Assembly (NCBI GenBank): GCA_963695645.1
Contig: CAVOHC010000012.1
Span: forward strand, 1,178,001-1,242,000
Source of the DNA: DATBGO01 sp963695645
Lineage (GTDB): Bacteria; Actinomycetota; Actinomycetes; Streptosporangiales; Streptosporangiaceae
Direction of reading: 5' to 3'
DNA: 64,000 bases
Below, piece by piece: positions 33,536 through 41,405 of this stretch. A program made the position numbers and the translations under genes. Below the pieces are notes generated by a model. It had not been told where the DNA came from. It did no database searches and saw only the letters and a program-made list of their open reading frames with translations. Within the stretch, counting starts at the first letter, position 1. Each line of letters begins with the position of its first letter.

Positions 33536-34990
33536 TCAGAGCGGGATGTTGCCGTGCAGGCCGCGGGTGGCCGGGGCCGCGGCGATGGCGTGGGCGAGCG
33601 CGGCGCGGGTGTCCGCGGGCTCGACGATCTCGTCGACCACGCCCAGTGCCATCGCGCGGGACAGGCCGCCCGCCTCCCGCTCATGCTCGGCGGCGAGCTC
33701 GGCCTCGGCCTCGTGCCTGCGCTCGGCGGGCACCTCGGCGAGTGTCCGCCGGTGCAGGATCCGCACCGCTGCCACCGCGCCCATCACCGCCACCTCGGCG
33801 CCCGGCCAGGCGAACACCCGGGTGGCGCCGAGCGCCCGCGAGTTCATCGCGATGTAGGCGCCGCCATAAGCCTTGCGGGTGACGAGGGTCACCCGCGGCA
33901 CGGTCGCCTCCGCGAAGGCGTGCAGCAGCTTGGCGCCCCGCCGGACCACGCCGTCCCACTCCTGGCCAACACCAGGCAGGTAGCCCGGCACGTCGACGAC
34001 CACCACCAGCGGCACCCCGAAGGCGTCGCACATCCGCACGAACCTGGCGGCCTTCTCGGCGGAGGTGGCATCGAGGCAGCCGCCGAGCCTGAGCGGGTTG
34101 TTAGCTATCACGCCGACCGTCCGGCCGGCCAGCCGGCCAAGCGTGGTGACCACGTTCGGCGCCCACCGCGGATGCAGCTCGATGCCCGGCTCATCCAGCA
34201 GCCCGGTGATCAGCGGGTGCACGTCATAGGCCCGCCGGGCCGACTCGGGCAGCAGGGCCGCGAGATCGACGTCCTGGCGCGGCTCCGCCGCCGTGTCGGC
34301 CGGCCCGGGCCTGCCCAGGAGCAGAGCCAGCTCCCTGGCCCTGCCGATCGCCTCGCTGTCAGATTCCGTCACCAGATGCACGACCCCGGACCTGCGGCTG
34401 TGCGGCTCGGGACCGCCGAGCCGTTCCATGTCGACATCTTCGCCGGTCACGCTGCGGACCACATCCGGGCCGGTAACGAAGATCCGGCCGCGGTCAGAAA
34501 GGATCACCAGGTCGGTCAGGGCCGGGCCATAGGCCGCTCCGCCCGCGGCCGCGCCGAGCACCACCGAGATCTGCGGCACTATGCCAGAGGCCCGCGTCAT
34601 CGCTGCGAAGATGGTGCCCACCGCGTGCAGGCTCTCGACTCCCTCACGCAGCCGCGCGCCGCCCGAGTGCCAGAGCCCGATCACGGGCGCGCCGCAGGAG
34701 ATGGCGTAGTCGTACGCGGCGACGACCGCAGCGCAGCCTGCGCTGCCCATCGCACCGCCCTGAACCCGCGGGTCGCTGGCGAAGGCGACGGCTGGCATGT
34801 CGTCAATGCAGCCAGTCCCGGCAAGGACGCCACTGGTGTCCGGCGGGACCAGCAGCTTCAGCGTGCCGAAGTCGAAGAGTGCCTCGAGCCGGGCGCGCGG
34901 ATCACGGCTGCTGGCGCCGGATTCCGGACCCGCGGCGGCAGTCGCCGGGCGAGCGGGCGCATCAGGAAGCCGGTTGCCCAGGATGGTCAC
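33536..34990 (-). CDS. Acyl-CoA carboxylase carboxyltransferase (beta) subunit
   Basis: 484 residues with both crotonase-like halves of an AccD/PccB-type carboxyltransferase. It transfers CO2 from carboxybiotin to acetyl- or propionyl-CoA. Evidence is GGAMGSAGCAAVVAAYDYA, GLWHSGGARLREGVESL and VLGAAAGGAAYGPALTD in the N-terminal half, then VVVDVPGYLPGVGQEWDGVVRRGAKLL and AYGGAYIAMNSRALGA in the C-terminal half. No biotin-carrier subunit is beside it. It ends the fab cluster, 34 bp after fabF, with a GTG start and GAGGAG 5 bp upstream, so it probably supplies malonyl-CoA for FabD. Confidence 0.9.
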   Translation of the reverse strand: MTILGNRLPDAPARPATAAAGPESGASSRDPRARLEALFDFGTLKLLVPPDTSGVLAGTGCIDDMPAVAFASDPRVQGGAMGSAGCAAVVAAYDYAISCGAPVIGLWHSGGARLREGVESLHAVGTIFAAMTRASGIVPQISVVLGAAAGGAAYGPALTDLVILSDRGRIFVTGPDVVRSVTGEDVDMERLGGPEPHSRRSGVVHLVTESDSEAIGRARELALLLGRPGPADTAAEPRQDVDLAALLPESARRAYDVHPLITGLLDEPGIELHPRWAPNVVTTLGRLAGRTVGVIANNPLRLGGCLDATSAEKAARFVRMCDAFGVPLVVVVDVPGYLPGVGQEWDGVVRRGAKLLHAFAEATVPRVTLVTRKAYGGAYIAMNSRALGATRVFAWPGAEVAVMGAVAAVRILHRRTLAEVPAERRHEAEAELAAEHEREAGGLSRAMALGVVDEIVEPADTRAALAHAIAAAPATRGLHGNIPL

Positions 34991-35023
34991 GTCAGTCTCC
35001 TCGGGGTCGGGCGCATGGTCAGG

Positions 35024-36271
35024 TCAGGCGGCTGTGAAGGCAAGCGCCACGTTGTGGCCGCCGAATCCGAATGAATTGTTCAGCACGGCCATCGGGGCTG
35101 AGCTGTGCGGGCGCAGTTCCACTGGCTCGGTGGCGATCTGCAGCCCGGCGTCGTCGTCGGGGTCCTCAAGGTTGATCGTGGGCGGCGCTACCCGGTCGCG
35201 CAGCGCCAGGATCGCGGCTACCGACTCAAGCGCGCCCGCGCCGCCGAGCAGATGGCCGGTCATCGACTTGGTGGCCGACACCACGACGCCGCGGGCCGCC
35301 GCGCCGAGCACGGCCGCTATCGCCTGGACCTCCACCACGTCGCCGGCCGGGGTCGAGGTCGCGTGCGCGTTGACGTGTACGACCTGCTCGGCCTGCAGCC
35401 CGGCGTCGGCGAGTACCCGGCGGAGGGCGAGTTTGGCTCCGGTGCCGTCCGGGTCCGGCTGGGCGATGTGGTGCGCGTCGGCCGAGTAGCCGACGCCCGC
35501 CGCTACCGCGTACACGCTGGCGCCGCGGCGGGCGGCATGCTCGGCTGACTCCAGCACCACCACGCCCGCGCCCTCGCCGAGCACGAAGCCATCCCGGCCC
35601 TTGTCGAACGGCCGTGACGCCCGCTCCGGCTCGTCATTCCTGGTGGACAGGGCCCGCATCGCCGCGAAGGCGGCGATGTTCAGCTGCAGGATCGCGGCCT
35701 CGGTGCCCCCCGCCAGGACGACGTCGGCTCGTCCGGACCTGATCATTTCGATGCCGTAGCCGATCGCCTCGGCGCCGGAGGCACACGCGCTTACCGTCGT
35801 GTGCACCCCGGCACGGGCGCCGAGCTCAATCCCGATCCAGCCCGCGGAGCCGTTCGGCATGAGCATCGGGACCGTGAACGGCGAGAGCCGCTGCCAGCCC
35901 TTTTCCCGCAGCGTGTCGTAGGCGGACAGGGTAGAGGCCACGCCGCCTATCCCGCTGGAGACGACCACGCCGAGCCGATCCGGATCGACCTGCGGGGTAC
36001 CGGCGTCTGCCCAGGCCTCGTGCGCCGCGACCAGCGCGAACTGCTCGCACCTGTCGAGCCGGCGCGCCTGCACGCGGTCCAGCAGTGTCGCCGGGTCGGC
36101 TGCTGCCCACGCCGCGATCCGCGCCGGGAGCTCACTCGCCCATGCCTGCGTCAGCTTCTGCACGCCGCTGCGGCCGGCCAGAAGTGACTCCCAGGTCGAG
36201 GTGACATCGGCGCCCACCGGCGTGATAGCGCCAAGCCCGGTGACGACGACGCGCGCCGAATCAGTGCCCAC
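35024..36271 (-). CDS. fabF: Beta-ketoacyl-ACP synthase II
   Basis: The 415-residue elongating condensing enzyme of type II fatty acid synthesis. The active-site Cys163 lies in TVSACASGAEAIGYG; the two histidines are in VNAHATSTPAGD and KSMTGHLLGGAGALE. N-terminal RVVVTGLGAITPVG is typical. GTG start with GGGAG 5 bp upstream. It follows acpP and precedes the carboxyltransferase gene on the same strand, in a fabD-fabH-acpP-fabF-accD order. Confidence 0.96.
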   Translation of the reverse strand: MGTDSARVVVTGLGAITPVGADVTSTWESLLAGRSGVQKLTQAWASELPARIAAWAAADPATLLDRVQARRLDRCEQFALVAAHEAWADAGTPQVDPDRLGVVVSSGIGGVASTLSAYDTLREKGWQRLSPFTVPMLMPNGSAGWIGIELGARAGVHTTVSACASGAEAIGYGIEMIRSGRADVVLAGGTEAAILQLNIAAFAAMRALSTRNDEPERASRPFDKGRDGFVLGEGAGVVVLESAEHAARRGASVYAVAAGVGYSADAHHIAQPDPDGTGAKLALRRVLADAGLQAEQVVHVNAHATSTPAGDVVEVQAIAAVLGAAARGVVVSATKSMTGHLLGGAGALESVAAILALRDRVAPPTINLEDPDDDAGLQIATEPVELRPHSSAPMAVLNNSFGFGGHNVALAFTAA

Positions 36272-36351
36272 GGTGCTCCCGTTCCTCGGGTTGGGTGCCG
36301 CGCCCGGCTGGATGGCTGTCCGCGGCGCGGCTTGGCTGCCTGGATCGCGGT

Positions 36352-36606
36352 TCAGGCGGATACCGCCGCGCGCCGGACGTAGTCGATCACGTCCTGGACG
36401 GTCTTGAGGTCCTTGAGCTGGTCGTCTGGAATCTCGACGCCGAACTTGTCCTGGGCCGCCACGGCGATCTCCACCATCGACAGCGAATCGATGTCGAGGT
36501 CGTCGACGAACGTCTTGTCCGGGGTTACCTGATCTGCCGGGACACCGGCCACCTCGTCAATGATCTCGCCGAGGCCGGCCAGGATTTCCTGTTCTGTCAT
36601 GGACAT
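36352..36606 (-). CDS. acpP: Acyl carrier protein
   Basis: An 84-residue acidic four-helix ACP. The 4'-phosphopantetheine attachment Ser41 lies in DDLDIDSLSMVEIAVA. ATG 36606 (MSMTEQ) and ATG 36598-36600 (MTEQ) are both possible; AAGGAG lies 12 bp upstream of the first, so I use that. It carries growing acyl chains between FabD, FabH and FabF, encoded on either side. Confidence 0.96.
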   Translation of the reverse strand: MSMTEQEILAGLGEIIDEVAGVPADQVTPDKTFVDDLDIDSLSMVEIAVAAQDKFGVEIPDDQLKDLKTVQDVIDYVRRAAVSA

Positions 36607-36686
36607 GGGTTGCGTACTCTCCTTTTTTCTTTCGCTTTTTTCGCTGGTCCTGCGTGGTGCGGCCCCGGGGGTTGGCCGGGGCGCGG

Positions 36687-37655
36687 TCAGGGTACCGTGA
36701 TCACCTGGCCGGCGTAGCAGATGCCCGCCCCGAAGCCCAGGATCAGAACGTGGGCGCCCGAGCCGATCTCGCCGCGTTCGGCCATCCTGGACAGGGCGAG
36801 CGGGATGGACGCGGAGGAAGTGTTGCCCGCGGTGACGATGTCGTCCGCCACGATGGCCTGCGGCGCGCCGATCTTGCGCGCGATCGCCTCGACGATCCGC
36901 AGGTTGGCCTGATGCGGCACGAATGCGGCCAGCTCCGACGGGTCGACGCCCGCCGCCGCGCACGCCTGCAGGGCAACCGGGTGCAGCGCGGTCGTCGCCC
37001 ACCGGAAAACCGCCTGGCCTTCCTGGACGATAAACGAGTTACGGTCGGCGATGAAGATCTTGTCAGCAAGGTGGCCCGCACTGCCCCAGACGACGGGGCC
37101 GACTCCCGGCGGGTCGGCCGGGTCAGCCACCGGGCCGACGACCGCGGCCCCCGCGCCGTCAGCGAAGATTATGCAGGTGGAGCGGTCGTTCCAGTCCACC
37201 CACTGGGACAGTTTCTCGGCGCCGATGACCAGCACGTTACGGGCGGTCCCGGCGCGGATCGCATCGCTGGCGTTGGCCAGGGCGTAGCAGAAGCCCGCGC
37301 AGGCGGCGTTCAGGTCGTAGGCGCCCGGCGCGCCGATGCCGAGCCTGACCGCTACCGTTGCCGCCGTGTTCGGTATCTGGACCTCTGGCGTGCAGGTGGC
37401 GACGATGACCAGGTCGATGTCGGACGGGGCAAGCCCGCAGGCCGCCAGCGCCTTCCCGCCTGCCGCGGTCGCCATGTCGGCCACCGTCTCATCCGGTGCG
37501 GCGATCCGGCGGCTGGCAATGCCGACCCTGCTCCGGATCCACTCGTCGGTGGTCTCCACCGTGGCGGCTAGCTCGTCATTGGTCACCACCCTCGCGGGCT
37601 GATAACCGCCGAAAGCCAGGATCCGGGCGCCCGCCGCGCCTTCGGTGAGTCGCAT
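36687..37655 (-). CDS. fabH: Beta-ketoacyl-ACP synthase III
   Basis: 322 residues; condenses an acyl-CoA starter with malonyl-ACP. Cys119 in LNAACAGFCYALANAS; His in FVPHQANLRIVEAIA; Asn in TAGNTSSASIPLAL. N-terminal GARILAFGGYQPARVVTNDELA is typical. It lies between fabD and acpP. Actinomycete FabH enzymes often use branched starters; specificity cannot be read here. Confidence 0.95.
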   Translation of the reverse strand: MRLTEGAAGARILAFGGYQPARVVTNDELAATVETTDEWIRSRVGIASRRIAAPDETVADMATAAGGKALAACGLAPSDIDLVIVATCTPEVQIPNTAATVAVRLGIGAPGAYDLNAACAGFCYALANASDAIRAGTARNVLVIGAEKLSQWVDWNDRSTCIIFADGAGAAVVGPVADPADPPGVGPVVWGSAGHLADKIFIADRNSFIVQEGQAVFRWATTALHPVALQACAAAGVDPSELAAFVPHQANLRIVEAIARKIGAPQAIVADDIVTAGNTSSASIPLALSRMAERGEIGSGAHVLILGFGAGICYAGQVITVP

Positions 37656-37727
37656 ACTCTGCTGCCTTTCGATGCTGGCTGATACGGGATGCTGGGCGGA
37701 TAAGGATGCTGCGCCGGCTATCCGCCG

Positions 37728-38945
37728 TTACTCGCTGCCTTCCGGCTCCAGCCGGACCAGCGGCTGGCCTGCGCTGACCGGGTCACCGTCCTCGACCAGC
37801 CATTCGATGATCGTCGCCGGGAACGCGGGCACCACCGGATGGCTGCCCCCGCGCGTCTCGACCTCGCCGATCGCGTGGCCGCTGCCGACCGCGGCGCCCG
37901 GCGTGGTGACTGCGGAATGCTCCTGGCCCGCCCGGAACACTCCGGCGAGCGGCGCGACTAGCAGCCGCCACTCCGGTGCGTGGCTGTCGATATGGCCGTC
38001 GGAATGCGAATGCTCAGCGACCAGTGCGCGTGCGCTCTCCAGCCCGGCCGGAGCTTTCAGGGCGATCAGTTGGACTCCGGGAAGAGCCCGCCTGGCCAGC
38101 CCGGTCAGTGTACCCGCAGGCGGCAGCTCGACCAGCGCGGTGACGCCGAGGCGGCTCATCTGCTGCATGCATTTGTCCCAGCGGACCGGCATGCTCACCT
38201 GCGCGATGATCCGCTCAAGCCAGTCGGCGCCGGTGCGTACGACGGCCCCGTCGGCGTTGGAGAGCAGCGGCAGCGCCGGGTCGCTGACGGATATCGATGA
38301 CGCTGCGGTGCGCAGCGCTTCGACGGCGGGGGCCATGTAGCGGGTGTGGAACGCGCCGGCCACCGACAGCGGGCGGAGCCTGGCCCCGGCGGGCGGATCA
38401 GCGGCGAAGGCGTCGAGCTGGGCCGCGGCGCCAGCGGCGACGATCTGCCCGGCGCCGTTGATGTTGGCAGGCGTCAGGCCGCTGGCCTCGATTGCTGCGA
38501 GCACGGTAGCCTCGTCGCCCCCGAGCACCACCGTCATCCCGGTCGGCTCGGCCGCGGCGGCCTGGGCCATGGCCTGGCCGCGCACCTTGACCAGGCGCAT
38601 CGCGTCCTCGGGTGTCAGCGCCCCGGCGACGGCCCCGGCGGCAAGCTCGCCGACGCTGTGCCCGGCGACCGCCCCGGTCAGCTGGCCAGCCGCGTCAAGG
38701 CCGCCGAGAAGGAGATCGGCCGCGATGATCGCGGCGGCGACGAGCAGCGGCTGCGCGATCGCGGTATCCCTGATCTCGTCGGCGTCGGCGGTGCTCCCGT
38801 ACTTGATGAGGTCACAGCCAGCGAGGTCGGACCACGACGCTAGACGGTCGGCAACACCGGGCAGCTCCAGCCACGGAATGAGGAAGCCGGGGGCCTGAGC
38901 GCCCTGGCCGGGCGCCGCGATGAGGAGCATCCTCCAAGCATGCAC
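37728..38945 (-). CDS. fabD: Malonyl-CoA:ACP transacylase fused to a degenerate biotinyl/lipoyl-fold domain
   Basis: Residues 6-310 are FabD: AAPGQGAQAPGF, nucleophile Ser97 in GHSVGELAAG, catalytic His200 in GAFHTRYM. Residues about 327-401 form an extra hammerhead domain that aligns along its length with biotin carboxyl carrier protein, but the EAMKM biotin loop reads ETRGG, with Gly366 where the biotinyl Lys should be. Typical FabD stops near 310-320 residues. GTG 38945 may be leaderless, with TATAGC as -10; ATG 38930 has GGAGG directly against it. The PucR regulator precedes it. Confidence 0.93.
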   Translation of the reverse strand: MHAWRMLLIAAPGQGAQAPGFLIPWLELPGVADRLASWSDLAGCDLIKYGSTADADEIRDTAIAQPLLVAAAIIAADLLLGGLDAAGQLTGAVAGHSVGELAAGAVAGALTPEDAMRLVKVRGQAMAQAAAAEPTGMTVVLGGDEATVLAAIEASGLTPANINGAGQIVAAGAAAQLDAFAADPPAGARLRPLSVAGAFHTRYMAPAVEALRTAASSISVSDPALPLLSNADGAVVRTGADWLERIIAQVSMPVRWDKCMQQMSRLGVTALVELPPAGTLTGLARRALPGVQLIALKAPAGLESARALVAEHSHSDGHIDSHAPEWRLLVAPLAGVFRAGQEHSAVTTPGAAVGSGHAIGEVETRGGSHPVVPAFPATIIEWLVEDGDPVSAGQPLVRLEPEGSE

Positions 38946-38997
38946 TGTAGAAGTCCGCTATACGGCTATCGGAGACTACGAAGTTCGGCAAGATAAA

Positions 38998-39016
38998 CTT
39001 GTAGGAAGGCTACAAG
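38998..39016. promoter_or_regulatory. Inverted repeat between the PucR regulator and fabD
   Basis: CTTGTAG, GAAGG, CTACAAG: a perfect 7-bp inverted repeat, in an AT-rich patch, immediately after the regulator's stop codon and about 55 bp before fabD. It may be the operator for the fab operon or a terminator stem; the lack of a T-run and its place upstream of the fab promoter favour an operator. Confidence 0.5.
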
Positions 39017-40216
39017 CTATGTGCCGTTGTGCGCGAGACGGCCCAGCACCGTGGCTACCCAGAGAGAGAAGCCGTCCCTGCCCACGCTCGGAATCAGCCC
39101 GGTCAGCTCACTGGCCCGGCGCAGCCGGTAGCGGACAGTGTTGGGGTGCACGAAGAGCAGCCGCGCGGTCGCCTCCAGCGAGCTGCCCTGCTCGAGATAG
39201 GTCATTACCGTGTCCAGGAGCGCCGAACCGCCGCTCAGCATCGGCTCGTAGACGCGGGTGATCAGCTCGGCGCGCGCTGACTCGTCGCCATCGAGCGCTC
39301 GTTCCGGCAGCAGGTCCAGCGCGGATACCGGCCGCGGCGCGTCCGGCCATGCGTCCGCCGCCCGCAGGCCTGCCAGCGCCGCGCTGGCGGACAGGGTGGC
39401 TGACTGCAGGTCATCGACGGACGGCCCGACGACGACCGGGCCCGCGCCGAACCGCCCGGCGAACTGACTCGCGGCCCTGACCGGATCCGAGGCGCCGCCG
39501 AGCACCACGACCAGCCGGTGCCCGTGGACGCCTGCGAGCAGGTCAAGCCTGGACCGCCGGGCGATGGCCCGGAGCTCGTCGATCAGGCCCTCCGGCTCGC
39601 TGCCGTCGGCGATGCCCGCAACCACCGCGACCGGAGCAGACGACCAGTTCAGCGCGGAAGCCCAGGACTGCAGGGCCTCATCCACCTCCCCGCGGACCAG
39701 GGAATCGACGACGAGCGCCTCGAGGCGGGCGTCCCACGCGCCGCGTGCCTCCGCGGTCCGCGCGTAGACCTGGGCGGCACCGAAAGCGATCTCCCTGGTG
39801 TAGCGGAGGACCGCCTCGCGCAACTCGGCCTCGCCGCCCGGCGCGGCCAGCTCGTCGACCTGCGTCTCCACCACGTCGATGATGACGCGCACCATCTCGA
39901 CCGCATGCTGCAGGCTGACCGCCCTGGCCAGCTCGCGCGGCGCGGTCCCGAATACCTCGCCGGCGACCGCCGGACGGCTGCGCTCCGGGTGCTTGACCCA
40001 GTCGACGAAGGCGGCGATGCCAGCCTGGGCGACCAGGCCGAGCCATGACCTGTTCTCGGCCGACAGCTCGCGGAACCACGGCAGCCGCAGGTCCATCGAC
40101 GTCATCGCGGCAGTGCCCAGCGCGCCCATCGACCGCTCAAGCCGCTGGACGGTCGCGTAGCGGACGCGCCCGGCGGCCTGCTGGCTAGCGGCGCCGCGGC
40201 GCTCCCTGGTGGTCAC
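39017..40216 (-). CDS. fasR: PucR-family transcriptional regulator of the fab cluster (FasR-like)
   Basis: 399 residues. A C-terminal helix-turn-helix of the PucR/HTH_30 type, LEATARLLFVHPNTVRYRLRRASELTG, follows a GGDEF-like central domain (VVVLGGASDPVR...). The N-terminus holds the SAM/acyl-sensing-like region typical of the actinomycete regulator beside fabD. In Streptomyces the PucR-type regulator in this position activates the fab operon; the role here is inferred from position. GTG 40216 gives the usual MTTRERR-like start; the longer frame is not conserved. Confidence 0.85.
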   Translation of the reverse strand: MTTRERRGAASQQAAGRVRYATVQRLERSMGALGTAAMTSMDLRLPWFRELSAENRSWLGLVAQAGIAAFVDWVKHPERSRPAVAGEVFGTAPRELARAVSLQHAVEMVRVIIDVVETQVDELAAPGGEAELREAVLRYTREIAFGAAQVYARTAEARGAWDARLEALVVDSLVRGEVDEALQSWASALNWSSAPVAVVAGIADGSEPEGLIDELRAIARRSRLDLLAGVHGHRLVVVLGGASDPVRAASQFAGRFGAGPVVVGPSVDDLQSATLSASAALAGLRAADAWPDAPRPVSALDLLPERALDGDESARAELITRVYEPMLSGGSALLDTVMTYLEQGSSLEATARLLFVHPNTVRYRLRRASELTGLIPSVGRDGFSLWVATVLGRLAHNGT

Positions 40217-40377
40217 CCTGCCAGCGTGCCACGCGTCAGCTGGCCATCTGCACCCGGCCGGTGACACCGGGCGGCCTGGCAGGGGGAAAAATGGCTTTCC
40301 GCGTCCTCGGCGAGCAGGAGGCGTTCTAACCGGGCCGCGAGCTGCTCGTGCCCGGTCATTAGCCCGATTGGAGCGAT

Positions 40378-40800
40378 ATGACGATCCTGAATCAGGAAAA
40401 TCCCGCCCACCTAGCTGCCGCCGGCCGCCTGCAGGCCGAGCCGATCATCTGGCTGACGAGCGTGGCGGGGTCCGGCCAGCCGCAGTCGACGCCGGTCTGG
40501 TTCCTGTGGGAGGCCGGCGAGTTCCTGGTCTACGGCGCTGCTACCGGCCCGAAGATCCGCAACATCGAATCGAACCCGCACGTGTCGATGCACCTCGAGG
40601 GCAATGGCAGAGGCGGCGCGAATGTCATCTTCGAGTGTCGCGCCGGGATTGACCCGGCCAGCCCGCCGGCCGACGCCGTGCCCGCCTACATCGAGAAGTA
40701 CCGCGAGTTCATCGACTCCTTCGGCTGGACGCCGCGAAGCTTCTCCGACGACTACCCGCATGTGATCCGGGCGGTCCCCACCCGGGCCCGGATCTGGTAA
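40378..40800 (+). CDS. F420/FMN-dependent PPOX-class oxidoreductase
   Basis: 140 residues, a split-barrel flavin/deazaflavin-binding protein. LTSVAGSGQPQSTPVWFLWEAGEFLVYG, KIRNIESNPHVSMHLEGN and the C-terminal VIRAVPTRARIW are characteristic of the TIGR03667-type actinobacterial group thought to use F420. The physiological substrate is unknown. Its last 49 bp overlap the 3' end of the convergent DUF1810 gene. Divergent from the PucR regulator. Confidence 0.87.
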   Translation: MTILNQENPAHLAAAGRLQAEPIIWLTSVAGSGQPQSTPVWFLWEAGEFLVYGAATGPKIRNIESNPHVSMHLEGNGRGGANVIFECRAGIDPASPPADAVPAYIEKYREFIDSFGWTPRSFSDDYPHVIRAVPTRARIW

Positions 40801-41303
40801 CGGCGAGCCAGCCCGGGCCGCGAAGGTTCCCGGCGGACCCGGGCTGACCGCACGAGGCCGGCTGAGGAGTCGCTACGCCCGAGGATCCGGTCGGTCGCCG
40901 CATCGGGCACGCCGTCGAAGTGCTGGCTGAGCACCTGGCCGAACGCGGGCTCCCCGGGCATGGCCCGCAGGAACAGCGTCATTGACGAGCGCAGCTTCTG
41001 CGCGTCAAGGCCGCCGAAGATCTGCTCAGCGGTGCGATCCCGGACCTCGGCCACGACGCGAGCGCACTGCTTCAGCCGCCGGCCGAGCACGGGATGCTGC
41101 AGGAAGGCCCGGGCCTCCGCCAGCGACGAGATCGCGAAGGCCCGCGATGCCGGGCTCTGCCCCAGGCCAGCGATCTGCGGAAAGATGAACCACATCCAGT
41201 GGCCCGTCTTGCGGCCGCGGCGCAGCTCCGCGACGGCGCGGTCATACCTGCCGCCGGCGTCCTGGGCGGCCACGAAACGCCCGAGATCGTAAGGGTCGTC
41301 CAT
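40752..41303 (-). CDS. DUF1810 family protein
   Basis: 183 residues. YDLGRFVAAQ, then VAELRRGRKTGHWMWFIFPQIAGLGQSPASRAFAI and HPVLGRRLKQCARVV are the DUF1810 signature blocks; family function is unknown. The usual domain ends near FDGVPDAATDRIL; the last 40 or so residues overlap the convergent PPOX gene and look unconserved, so the C-terminus may be extended by loss of an earlier stop. ATG 41303 has GGGGAG at 8 bp. Confidence 0.87.
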   Translation of the reverse strand: MDDPYDLGRFVAAQDAGGRYDRAVAELRRGRKTGHWMWFIFPQIAGLGQSPASRAFAISSLAEARAFLQHPVLGRRLKQCARVVAEVRDRTAEQIFGGLDAQKLRSSMTLFLRAMPGEPAFGQVLSQHFDGVPDAATDRILGRSDSSAGLVRSARVRREPSRPGLARRYQIRARVGTARITCG

Positions 41304-41405
41304 CGTCAACTCCCCGGCGGCCGCGCCGCTCACGGCCGGCAATCAGCGTGATAGGGGTAACGGGCCCGGCCCGGCCGGGCGGTGCTGCGGCCGCCCGGCC
41401 AGCGC

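Noticed and set aside
36607..37002. N-terminal extension of the acpP frame (to 216 codons)
   Set aside because: It overlaps fabH in antisense-like composition; ACP proper begins at ATG 36606 after AAGGAG.
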